Of a DNA stretch of 11,076 nt, positions 1 to 6,697 are shown one piece after another. A model generated the notes under the pieces. The model was not told the DNA's origin and did no database searches. It saw only the letters and a program-made list of their open reading frames with translations. Origin of the DNA: an uncultured Clostridia bacterium (GTDB taxonomy: Bacteria; Bacillota; Clostridia; Christensenellales; Maliibacteriaceae); assembly GCA_934613185.1 (NCBI GenBank), contig CAKTSO010000054.1, positions 1 to 11,076 on the forward strand, given 5' to 3'. The first letter of the stretch is position 1, and each line of letters opens with the position of its first letter. The position numbers and the translations under genes are program-made.

Positions 1-20
1 ATTTGGGACACTGCTTCGGG

Positions 21-26
21 TATGAT
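21..26 (+). promoter_or_regulatory. possible -10 element for the AAA+ gene
   Basis: TATGAT matches the sigma-A -10 consensus at five of six positions and lies 47 bases before the proposed ATG at 73. A -35 hexamer at the usual 17-base spacing would fall at or beyond the left edge, so the promoter cannot be completed here. A second AT-rich hexamer, TATTAT at 50-55, has no good -35 partner. Confidence 0.3.
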
Positions 27-60
27 AGAAAAACAAAGATAGGAAACGATATTATTTTCA

Positions 61-66
61 GAGGTG
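61..66 (+). promoter_or_regulatory. ribosome binding site deciding the AAA+ start
   Basis: GAGGTG lies six bases before the ATG at 73. The in-frame GTG at 64 is part of this Shine-Dalgarno sequence and has no ribosome binding site of its own, so ATG 73 is the better start. Confidence 0.6.
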
Positions 67-72
67 TATTGC

Positions 73-2088
73 ATGCAGTTCTATAAATTTGAAGGATTTA
101 CGACAGAAGAAAAGTGGTCGGAGGAAAACGACAGCCGCAGAGTCATGCGGGAAAAAACAAGAAAAATTTCCATGAAGACAGCTTCCTTCAATCGGCGGCA
201 GAGTCATGCATATTTGTTTGTCACGGACGCTTCCGAAGACACCGTAACGATCGGTGTTATCGTCGGAAGTGCCGTTGATGTGTCGAAACTGGTCTCGGGG
301 TATCTGAAAAAGCTTGAAATGGAATTGAAGGATACCTGCCTTGAGGAGATCACGTTCGGTGCGCTTCGAGCCATGCTCGGCTGCGCCGATCGAAACGGTT
401 ATATCGACGATGATGACGAAGTCCTCGAACAGTTCGATCTGGACAAACTAAACGGAAGATTTGCCAGGGACATTGATTACGGAGAGAATATTCTCGACAG
501 CTGCGACAAAAAATCAATCTACGCCGAAGCCGATCGATTTCTTGCAAAGGAGAGCTTTGTTCCCGAGCTTGATCGCATTTACGCCGGGCGCGCGAAAAAC
601 AGGGTGAGCGGCCATCCCGTGCATTATATGATTCAGACGGATGACAGAGAAACCCGCAAGGGAATGTGTCGAGCGCTTCTTCGGGCATTATATGCGAACG
701 ACAGAATCCGGAGCAGGAGATATTGTTTTTTGGATTTTCGCCCCGGCGAGGATTTCTCCGCGGCGGTTTATGACTGCCTTTACAAAAGCAACATCGGCGG
801 CGCCGTCATCGTCAGATATCTGGCAAACGACGACACCGAGGATGACCATGCCAACTGCGGCACAGAGACGATAGAAACGCTTTGCGAAGTCATGAGAAAA
901 TACTGCAATCAGGTCCTTACGGTGTTTTGTCTTCCTCGCGAATGTACGGAATCCAAGGATATTTTCTATGAAAATCTCGGAAATATCAGCATGATTGAAC
1001 TGAAGGAAGACTTTGTCTGCGGCGAACGCGCAAAGGATTTTCTTAAAATGCTGGCAAAAGACAACGGCATCCGCACGGATAAACGGTTGTTCGAAAAACT
1101 CGAAGATAAAAGCGGATATCTTGCGCCCGATCTTCGCAATCTGTTCGATGATTGGTACAATGCCAAGCTCAAAATGGATGTATATCCGCAATACCGAGAA
1201 ATACAGACGGCGAAGCGCGAGGTGCTCCATGCGGCGCCGAAAGGTTCGGCTTACGATGAGCTGCGTCAAATGGTCGGACTCGACGAAGCAAAGCGGGTGA
1301 TTGACCGGGCGCTCAACTATGCCAAAGCACAGAAGCTTTTCGCGGACAAAGGGATGAAAAGCGACCACCCGGCAATGCATATGGTTTTTACGGGCAATCC
1401 GGGAACGGCCAAGACTTCCGTTGCGCGGCTCTTTGCGAGGATCATGCAGGAAAACCGTCTTCTCTCCAAAGGCAGACTGATTGAGGTCGGCCGCGGCGAT
1501 CTGGTGGGGAAATATGTGGGCTGGACAGCCTCGATCATTCAGAAGAAATTTGCGCAAGCGCAAGGAAGCGTGATCTTCATCGACGAGGCCTATTCTCTCG
1601 TTGACGACCGGGACGGATCGTTCGGCGATGAAGCCATCAACGCGATTGTTCAGGAAATGGAAAACCATCGGGATGATGTTGTTGTCATTTTCGCGGGCTA
1701 TCCCGACAAAATGGAAGGCTTCTTTCAAAAGAATCCCGGCCTCAGGTCGCGGATCGCCTATCATGTTCCGTTCGACGACTATGACACGGAAGCTCTCTGC
1801 GAAATTGCAAAAACGATCGCCGGGCACAAGGGCCTGACGCTGACGGACGATGCCTGTGAGAAACTGTTCTGTTTGTTTGACACCGCAAGAAACGAAAAGG
1901 ATTTCGGCAACGGAAGATACGTCAGAAATGTCATTGAAAAGGCAAAGACGGCGCAGGCGACAAGGCTGTTGGCAATGGATTTCGATTCGATCGGAAGCGA
2001 AGATGTCGCCACGATTATTGCCGATGATATTGAATTGCCGCAAACAGGAAAAAAGCGGGAAAAGGAACGAATCGGGTTTTGTGTTTGA
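73..2088 (+). CDS. AAA+ ATPase, CbbX/SpoVK-like, with a degenerate N-terminal module
   Basis: A 671-residue protein with one clear AAA+ ATPase domain in its C-terminal half. Visible motifs are Walker A GNPGTAKT (441-448), a CbbX-like pore loop GKYVGW (479-484), Walker B VIFIDEAYSL (500-509, with D504 and E505), a sensor-1 strand ending AGYPD, a probable arginine finger in NPGLRSR (R558 and R560) and a sensor-2 region GNGRYVR (R615, R618). CbbX/SpoVK-type ATPases form hexameric rings that remodel partner proteins. Residues 1 to about 130 match nothing I can name. Residues about 182-372 resemble an AAA+ fold with a hydrophobic strand (GGAVIVRYLAND) and a helical lid but no P-loop, so they may be an inactive module. 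There is no signal peptide or membrane segment, so the protein is probably cytosolic. The Walker A carries Ala where Gly usually precedes Lys. The gene stands alone. Base composition is lower in GC than the rest of the window (29 of 60 bases G or C at 1681-1740). The partner is unknown. The AAA+ call is firm, the role is not. Confidence 0.9.
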   Translation: MQFYKFEGFTTEEKWSEENDSRRVMREKTRKISMKTASFNRRQSHAYLFVTDASEDTVTIGVIVGSAVDVSKLVSGYLKKLEMELKDTCLEEITFGALRAMLGCADRNGYIDDDDEVLEQFDLDKLNGRFARDIDYGENILDSCDKKSIYAEADRFLAKESFVPELDRIYAGRAKNRVSGHPVHYMIQTDDRETRKGMCRALLRALYANDRIRSRRYCFLDFRPGEDFSAAVYDCLYKSNIGGAVIVRYLANDDTEDDHANCGTETIETLCEVMRKYCNQVLTVFCLPRECTESKDIFYENLGNISMIELKEDFVCGERAKDFLKMLAKDNGIRTDKRLFEKLEDKSGYLAPDLRNLFDDWYNAKLKMDVYPQYREIQTAKREVLHAAPKGSAYDELRQMVGLDEAKRVIDRALNYAKAQKLFADKGMKSDHPAMHMVFTGNPGTAKTSVARLFARIMQENRLLSKGRLIEVGRGDLVGKYVGWTASIIQKKFAQAQGSVIFIDEAYSLVDDRDGSFGDEAINAIVQEMENHRDDVVVIFAGYPDKMEGFFQKNPGLRSRIAYHVPFDDYDTEALCEIAKTIAGHKGLTLTDDACEKLFCLFDTARNEKDFGNGRYVRNVIEKAKTAQATRLLAMDFDSIGSEDVATIIADDIELPQTGKKREKERIGFCV

Positions 2089-2296
2089 TTGATTTTTATG
2101 ATTTTTTTCGATGAATCGATCCGTGCCGCGGTTCGTTTTCCGGCAGCCGGAATCGATGCTGTTTCCGTCGATTGTCCCGGGCGCTTCCGTTGGGAAGCCC
2201 GCGATTTTGTTCGGCTTGTTCGGTTCGCGCATATTTACCTCGCAGCCCTTCACGCGCAGGGAAACCGTTTCATCGATTCAAAAAAATCTTTTCCAT
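2089..2296. other. intergenic region with inverted repeats, no gene seen
   Basis: The frames that stay open here look like chance and lack ribosome binding sites. The stretch holds an imperfect long hairpin (2115-2157, outer arms ATCGAT, loop TTCGTTTT) and a shorter one (GCTTCC 2183-2188 with GGAAGC 2193-2198, followed by GCGATTTT), which is a weak candidate terminator for the AAA+ gene. A separated inverted repeat has arms at 2100-2120 and 2272-2288. A tandem TTGTTCGG motif lies near 2207-2224. Confidence 0.45.
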
Positions 2297-2336
2297 CAAA
2301 CAAGCGCCGATCTTTTTTACGATCGACGCCTGTTTG
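2280..2336 (-). terminator. terminator of the flippase-GNAT operon
   Basis: Directly after the acetyltransferase stop codon, the minus strand can form a 16-bp stem (2321-2336 with 2297-2312, two G-U pairs) around an 8-base loop. Seven T residues follow in the transcript at 2286-2280, about ten bases past the stem. The stem is strong but the T-run sits farther away than in a canonical Rho-independent terminator. Confidence 0.6.
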
Positions 2337-2337
2337 T

Positions 2338-2829
2338 TTACAGCTCTTTGTAATGCACGACGATGTCCTCGTAATGCCCGTCCTTCCTGCGGAAGCCGCG
2401 CGGGATCGTCCCGAGGGGCGTGAACCCGAGGCGCTTATAAAGATGCAGCGCGTGAATGTTCGTCGCAACGACGGCGTTGAACTGCATGATCGAAAACCTG
2501 GCGCGCTTTGCCTCGGCGAGGCAGTCCAGCACAAGCTTTTCGCCGATGTGCAGCCCGCGCGAATCGCGACAGACTGCGTAGCTTGCGTTTGCGATGTGGC
2601 CGCAGCGGCCGATGTTGTTGGGGTGCAGGATGTAAAGCCCGAGGATCTCTCCCGTGTCGAGATCGACGGCGACGGCGGTGCGGGTCTGCGCGCGGAAAAA
2701 TTCATCGCCGCTTTGTTCTGTCAAAAACTCCTCCTGCGGGAAGGCGACGCCGTCTTCGACGACCTCGTTCCAGATGCGCGCCGCGTCCTTCGCGTCGCGC
2801 GATTCGTATTCGCGGATCGCGAGATTCAT
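2338..2829 (-). CDS. GNAT family N-acetyltransferase
   Basis: A 163-residue protein of typical GNAT length and order. It has an N-terminal beta-alpha start (NLAIREYESRDAKDAARIW), a central strand (ILGLYILHPNNIGRCGHIAN), the acetyl-CoA pyrophosphate-binding turn SRGLHIGEKL (90-99) and the late motif NIHALHLYKRLGF (124-136). GNAT enzymes move an acetyl group from acetyl-CoA to an amine. The HPNN-GRCGHIANASY block resembles the amino-acid or phosphinothricin-type branch, but the substrate cannot be read from the sequence. The usual R-G-x-G-x-G turn has His in place of the middle Gly (H94). The start is supported by GGAGG six bases upstream. It begins 34 bases after the flippase stop, so the two genes are probably cotranscribed. 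Confidence 0.9.
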   Translation of the reverse strand: MNLAIREYESRDAKDAARIWNEVVEDGVAFPQEEFLTEQSGDEFFRAQTRTAVAVDLDTGEILGLYILHPNNIGRCGHIANASYAVCRDSRGLHIGEKLVLDCLAEAKRARFSIMQFNAVVATNIHALHLYKRLGFTPLGTIPRGFRRKDGHYEDIVVHYKEL

Positions 2830-2863
2830 AAAACGCCTCCGAAATGAAATTTTATGCGGAAAT

Positions 2864-4384
2864 TTATGCGCGACGCAGAAGCTTGGCGACGGGCTTCAAC
2901 AGAAGGTTGCGCTCGTAATCGTTCATGCCCAGAAGCCACATGCTGGCGCAGTAGATCACAACGTAGAGCACGCCATAGAACAGAATGCGGTTCCAGGTGG
3001 TGATGTCGGCAAAGCGCATGATGCAAAGCCCCGCGATCAGCGGGATCACGAGCCCCTTCGTCATGGACAGAATCTGCCGCCAGAAATACGGAATATCAAG
3101 ACCGATTTTTTTGTGATAATACCAGTTCATCAAAAGGCCGTTCCCGAAAAACGTCACAATGAACGTGCCGAGCGCCGCGCCGCTCGGGCCGAAGCGCTTT
3201 GCAAGCGGAATGGACATGCCGATGTTGATCAGGCACAGCGCAAGATACAAAAGCGAACGGAAGCGGTGCATGTTCTTCGCCTGCTGAATGGAGATCCCGA
3301 GATACTGCACGCCGGGAACGAGGTTCGCCGAGAACAGAAGCAGTCCGCATAAATACGCGTCGCTGTACATATATTCCGGGCCCGCCCACTTGCCGATGAA
3401 CGCGCGGCCGAAGACGACGAAGCCGGACAGGATCATCGCCATGATGATGAACTGGATCCGCCCGACGCGGGTGAACAGGCTCGTAAATTCCTCGTTCGAC
3501 GCGCCGGCGGACGCCATGCGGTGGACGTGCGGCGTGAAGACGTCGGAGACGGTCGTGGAAAGCGACATGTAATACTGGTCGAGCTGCTCGGCGACGGAAT
3601 AGACCGCGACGGCGACCGAACCGAGCGTGTTGGCGAGGATGATGCGGTCGACGCTCCAGTTCAGCTGGTTGACGACCGTGCCGATGAAGATATACGACGT
3701 GAACACGAGGATCTCGCGCACGAGGCCGCGATCCATCCGCCCGAGCGAGAAGCCGATGTGCAGCTTTGCAAAGCAGTAGACGATCTCGCAGGTGCCGATG
3801 ACGGCGGTGATGACGGTCGTGGCGATGACGATGCCGACGGAATCGTATCCCGACAAAAGAAGCGGGATGGCGACAAGCGGGCTTGCCGCCTGCTTGATGA
3901 TCGTCATCAGCCGCGCGAAGATATAGCGCTCGTTGACGGTGATGTTCGAGGTGAACAGCGTGATCGGGAAGGTCAGCGCCGTGTTGACGATCAAAATGCG
4001 CATCAACACGCGCGTTTTGTCGATCTCCGCGGGCGTCAGCTTCGTGCCGACGAACACGTCGACGTATTTGACGAGGATCAGCCCCGCGACGACGGACAGC
4101 GCGGCGATGACGAGATAAAAGATCAGATACAGGCCGTTTAAGCGGCGGATGCCCTCTTTGTCGCCCCAGGTCGTGTAGCGCGCGTGAAAGCGTGCGAACG
4201 CGCCGTTTAAGCCGAACTGCAGCAGCGAAAGATAGGAAATAAACGCCAGCGCCGTGTTGTAGACGCCGTATTCGCTCTGCCCCAGAAGGCGCAGCATCAG
4301 CGGCGTGTACAAAAGCGAAATGACGGTCGCCAGGCCCGCCGAAAGATAGGACAAAAGCACGCCTGCTTTGCGCTGATTCGCCAT
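2864..4384 (-). CDS. oligosaccharide flippase, Wzx/MATE (MOP) superfamily
   Basis: A 506-residue, highly hydrophobic protein with about 12-14 predicted membrane helices. The N-terminus is typical of polysaccharide transporters (short basic start, then a helix ending YTPLMLRLLG, then EYGVYNTALAFISYLSLLQFG). A conserved-looking segment is WSVDRIILAN, and the C-terminus is a short basic tail. Such proteins flip lipid-linked glycans or similar lipids across the cytoplasmic membrane. No glycosyltransferase lies nearby, so the substrate is open. The frame is open for 21 more codons upstream, but AAAGGAG (4394-4400) stands nine bases before the ATG at 4384, and the -10 element overlaps the longer start, so the shorter form is chosen. 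The gene is first in a two-gene unit with the acetyltransferase. Confidence 0.9.
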   Translation of the reverse strand: MANQRKAGVLLSYLSAGLATVISLLYTPLMLRLLGQSEYGVYNTALAFISYLSLLQFGLNGAFARFHARYTTWGDKEGIRRLNGLYLIFYLVIAALSVVAGLILVKYVDVFVGTKLTPAEIDKTRVLMRILIVNTALTFPITLFTSNITVNERYIFARLMTIIKQAASPLVAIPLLLSGYDSVGIVIATTVITAVIGTCEIVYCFAKLHIGFSLGRMDRGLVREILVFTSYIFIGTVVNQLNWSVDRIILANTLGSVAVAVYSVAEQLDQYYMSLSTTVSDVFTPHVHRMASAGASNEEFTSLFTRVGRIQFIIMAMILSGFVVFGRAFIGKWAGPEYMYSDAYLCGLLLFSANLVPGVQYLGISIQQAKNMHRFRSLLYLALCLINIGMSIPLAKRFGPSGAALGTFIVTFFGNGLLMNWYYHKKIGLDIPYFWRQILSMTKGLVIPLIAGLCIMRFADITTWNRILFYGVLYVVIYCASMWLLGMNDYERNLLLKPVAKLLRRA

Positions 4385-4437
4385 GCCGTCACGCTCCTTT
4401 TTTCTGAATTTTCGGTCGAATTTTAAGGCTATTGCCA

Positions 4438-4466
4438 AATATAACACGCGCCAAATGACGTGTCAA
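4438..4466 (-). promoter_or_regulatory. sigma-A promoter of the flippase-GNAT operon
   Basis: Read on the minus strand, TTGACA (4461-4466) is followed by a 17-base spacer and TATATT (4438-4443), with an extended -10 TG at the right place. The start point would be near 4431, giving a leader of about 47 bases. GCCAAAT occurs twice on the plus strand (4434-4440 and 4450-4456), 16 bases apart and overlapping the promoter. An inverted repeat (4465-4474 with 4483-4490) overlaps the -35. These could be regulator sites, but no regulator is seen. Confidence 0.8.
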
Positions 4467-4515
4467 CGCGCGAAGCGTTTTGTTCGCGTTAAACTTGCCG
4501 CCGCGTCGCTTCCTA

Positions 4516-4537
4516 ATTATAACGGTTTATAACGGTT
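4516..4537. repeat. tandem TATAACGGTT repeat with a second -10-like hexamer
   Basis: TATAACGGTT occurs twice head to tail (4518-4527 and 4528-4537). On the minus strand the edge of the repeat reads TATAAT (4516-4521), a perfect -10 hexamer, but nothing resembling TTGACA lies 16-18 bases upstream. It may be an operator-like repeat or a weak extra promoter between walJ and the flippase gene. Confidence 0.4.
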
Positions 4538-4623
4538 CTTATATCGTTCCCGTTTCCGCGCCGCGCGCGACGATGCGCGTCGTTAGCTTGCCCGTGCGGC
4601 CGCGCGGCATGCGGGCGGCGCTT

Positions 4624-5448
4624 TTATCTTCCCCTGTCCGCCGCCTTCGCCGCGCGGGCCGGGACTTCGAACATCGCGGGCGCGGCCGCCGACAAAAAGA
4701 TATCCTCCCCGACGGCGAAGCCCGCCTCCTCCAGCGCCCGGCGGCTGACGGCGAGCGCGAGGTCCGGGTCGTTGTTCTGCCGCGACAGATGCCCCAAATA
4801 GATGCGGGTCGTGCCGGTCTGCGCAAGATGCACGAGCGCGCGGGCGCAGTCGGCGTTGGAAAGATGGCCCCTGCGGGAGGCGACGCGCTGCTTCAACACA
4901 TACGGATACGGCCCGCTTTGCAGCATGTCGGGGTCGTGATTGGACTCAAGCAGAATGCTCTTCGCCCCCTCGAGCGCGCGCATCATGCCGCGGGAGATGT
5001 AGCCCGTGTCGGTCGCGACGGCGGCTTTTTCCCCTTCGTAAAAAAACGCATAGCCGACGGGCTCGGCCGCGTCGTGCGACAGCGGGAACGCCTCGACGAG
5101 AAGGCTGCCGATATAAAAAGGCCCGTCGGGCAGGAGAATGGGCGAAAAATTCGGCACGTCGCGGAACTTCGCGTGCATCGCGCGCCACGTTCCATTGCTT
5201 GCGTAGACGGGGACGCCCGTCTTTTTGGCGAGCATCGGCACGCCCTTGATATGGTCGGCGTGTTCGTGCGTAATTACGACGGCGGAAAGCTGCCGCGCGT
5301 CGAGCCCCGCGCATTCCAGCGCGCCGCACACGGCCCGCGCCGAGACGCCCGCATCCACCAGCACGCTGCTTCTTCCCGCGCGCACGAGGATCGCGTTGCC
5401 CGACGAGCCGGAAAAAAGCGGCGTCAGCGTGATCTTGGTTTCCTGCAT
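4624..5448 (-). CDS. walJ: MBL-fold metallo-hydrolase, WalJ/YycJ family
   Basis: A 274-residue metallo-beta-lactamase-fold protein, close to the roughly 260-residue length of the YycJ/WalJ family. The N-terminal block PLFSGSSGNAILV is characteristic of this family. The metal ligands are visible: HEHADH (61-66), SHD (124-126), D147 in ATDTGY, and H220 in LGHLS, plus LLESNHD (166-172). Family members are predicted exonuclease-like hydrolases. In Bacillus-type genomes walJ lies at the end of the walRK two-component operon and has been linked to coordinating cell division with replication. The ATG at 5448 has a purine-rich AAAGGG nine bases upstream. No walRK, yycH or yycI genes are in the window. 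The gene is transcribed divergently from the SbcD-like operon. Transcription may end in the 239-base gap before the flippase gene, but no terminator with a T-run is visible there. Confidence 0.92.
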   Translation of the reverse strand: MQETKITLTPLFSGSSGNAILVRAGRSSVLVDAGVSARAVCGALECAGLDARQLSAVVITHEHADHIKGVPMLAKKTGVPVYASNGTWRAMHAKFRDVPNFSPILLPDGPFYIGSLLVEAFPLSHDAAEPVGYAFFYEGEKAAVATDTGYISRGMMRALEGAKSILLESNHDPDMLQSGPYPYVLKQRVASRRGHLSNADCARALVHLAQTGTTRIYLGHLSRQNNDPDLALAVSRRALEEAGFAVGEDIFLSAAAPAMFEVPARAAKAADRGR

Positions 5449-5524
5449 GGATCAAATCCCTTTCTTTTTCCGCTGCGCCGTCTTCTTGATTGAAAAGGAG
5501 CGCGCGAAAAAACGCTTCGGTCAA

Positions 5525-5553
5525 ATTATACCCGTGCGCGCGTTTTCTTGCAA
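5525..5553 (-). promoter_or_regulatory. walJ promoter, sharing its -35 with the opposite promoter
   Basis: On the minus strand TTGCAA (5548-5553) is followed by a 17-base spacer and a perfect TATAAT (5525-5530). The start point would be near 5518, about 70 bases before the walJ ATG. The -35 matches TTGACA at only four of six positions, while the -10 and the spacing are ideal. Confidence 0.65.
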
Positions 5554-5576
5554 GGTTCGGGCGGTTCGTATAAAAT
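5548..5576 (+). promoter_or_regulatory. promoter of the sbcD-like/sbcC-like/CPBP/rlmH operon
   Basis: TTGCAA (5548-5553), a 17-base spacer and TAAAAT (5571-5576). The start point would be near 5583, giving a leader of about 47 bases. TTGCAA is its own reverse complement, so the same six bases can act as -35 for this promoter and for the divergent walJ promoter. TATAAA at 5569-5574 is an alternative -10 but would leave a 15-base spacer. Confidence 0.6.
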
Positions 5577-5616
5577 AGAGAGGAACCCTGACGGTTTTTT
5601 GTGAGGACATTGCTTC

Positions 5617-5623
5617 GAGGTGA
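5617..5623 (+). promoter_or_regulatory. ribosome binding site for a TTG start
   Basis: GAGGTGA lies six bases before TTG at 5630, the codon at which the nuclease sequence begins with its family-typical LIHCADVH strand. No ATG or GTG nearby fits both this site and the domain start. Confidence 0.75.
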
Positions 5624-5629
5624 CCCGAA

Positions 5630-6697
5630 TTGAAATTGATCCACTGCGCCGACGTCCATCTGGCCAGCGCGCTTGAAACGAGCCTTTCGCCCGACCGCGC
5701 CAAACAGCGGCGGGGCGAAATTTTGCTGACGTTCGCCGATCTGATCCGCTATGCCGTGCAAAACGGCGTGCGGGCGGTTCTGATCGCGGGCGATCTTTTT
5801 GATGCGAACGACGTTCCCGCCCGATCAGTGGAGCGCGTGTTTTCCCTGATGCAGAACGCGCCGAACGTCGACTTTTACTATCTTCGCGGCAACCACGACG
5901 GGGCGTTTCTGCCGCCCTGCCCGCCGAACGTCGCGATCGTCCCGCGCGACGGGCAGTGGCTCGTGCATCGCTATGACGACGCGACGCTCGCCTTCTGCGA
6001 CCCGCCCGCGGAGGACGAGGACTATCCGTCCCGCCTGATCCTTCGAAAAGAGGAACGGAACATCGTCTGCCTGCACGGGCAGCTCGTCACGGGCGGCAGG
6101 ACGCGCGGCGAACAGATCAATCTGCGCGACTTTGCGGGCAAAAACATCGATTATATGGCGCTGGGGCACGTTCACGACTATCGCCAATTTCCCATCGATG
6201 CGCGCGGGCGCGCCGTCTACAGCGGCTGTTTGGAGGGGCGCGGGTTCGACGAATGCGGGCAGAAGGGCTTCGTGCTGCTGAACGCGGATGCGGGCGGGAT
6301 CGCACATGAATTTATCCCCTTTGCAAAGCGGACGCTGCACGAGATTTCGGCGGATATTTCGAACGCACAGAACGCGCAGGACGTGGAAAAGATCGTGAAC
6401 GCCGCCGTCGAGCCGATCGACGCGCGCGACATGGTGGCGCTGCATCTTTGCGGCGCGGTGTCCGCCGACGTGCCGCTGGAAAAGGACTATCTTCTCTCCG
6501 CGCTGCGGATGCGCTTTTTCGCCGCGCGGCTCTACGACGACACGCGCCTTGCCATCGATGCGGCGGACTACGCCGACGATCTTTCGCTGAAGGGTGCGTT
6601 CGTGCGGCTCGTGTTGGAAAGCGACCTTGACGAAGCGGAGAAAAAGCGCGTGCTGGCCTGCGGCCTCGGCGCGATCGGCGGGGAGGTGTCGTTTTGA
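5630..6697 (+). CDS. SbcD/Mre11-like DNA exonuclease (YhaO type)
   Basis: A 355-residue calcineurin-type metallophosphoesterase with the full Mre11/SbcD motif set: ADVH (D8, H10), GDLFD (D55), GNHD (N88, H89), LHGQ (H149) and GHVH (H180, H182). These bind two metal ions for cleavage of DNA phosphodiester bonds. The residues after about 230 correspond to the short C-terminal capping region. The length is nearer to Bacillus YhaO than to longer SbcD forms. It is expected to form a complex with the ATPase encoded next, which it overlaps by four bases (TTGA at 6694-6697), a spacing typical of translational coupling. The start is TTG with a strong Shine-Dalgarno site. The protein has no membrane segment, so any membrane location would come from its partner. 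The substrate (double-strand ends, hairpins, or other DNA) is inferred from the family. Confidence 0.92.
   Translation: MKLIHCADVHLASALETSLSPDRAKQRRGEILLTFADLIRYAVQNGVRAVLIAGDLFDANDVPARSVERVFSLMQNAPNVDFYYLRGNHDGAFLPPCPPNVAIVPRDGQWLVHRYDDATLAFCDPPAEDEDYPSRLILRKEERNIVCLHGQLVTGGRTRGEQINLRDFAGKNIDYMALGHVHDYRQFPIDARGRAVYSGCLEGRGFDECGQKGFVLLNADAGGIAHEFIPFAKRTLHEISADISNAQNAQDVEKIVNAAVEPIDARDMVALHLCGAVSADVPLEKDYLLSALRMRFFAARLYDDTRLAIDAADYADDLSLKGAFVRLVLESDLDEAEKKRVLACGLGAIGGEVSF
6681..6687 (+). promoter_or_regulatory. ribosome binding site inside the nuclease gene
   Basis: GGGAGGTG (6681-6688), containing a near-perfect anti-16S match, lies five bases before TTG at 6694. It supports TTG as the start of the ATPase gene and lies within the last codons of the upstream gene. 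Confidence 0.75.

Noticed and set aside
688..2253. Long open frame of 521 codons on the minus strand opposite the AAA+ gene.
   Set aside because: It is the antisense of a well-supported AAA+ domain, shows no recognisable domain and has no ribosome binding site. It stays open because of the codon pattern of the true gene.
2089..2847. Plus-strand frame of 252 codons covering the acetyltransferase gene.
   Set aside because: The minus strand encodes a complete GNAT protein with ribosome binding site and terminator. The plus-strand frame has no recognisable domain.
4385..4447. N-terminal extension of the flippase by 21 residues.
   Set aside because: The extension would start inside the -10 region of the promoter and lacks a ribosome binding site, whereas the ATG at 4384 has AAAGGAG nine bases upstream.
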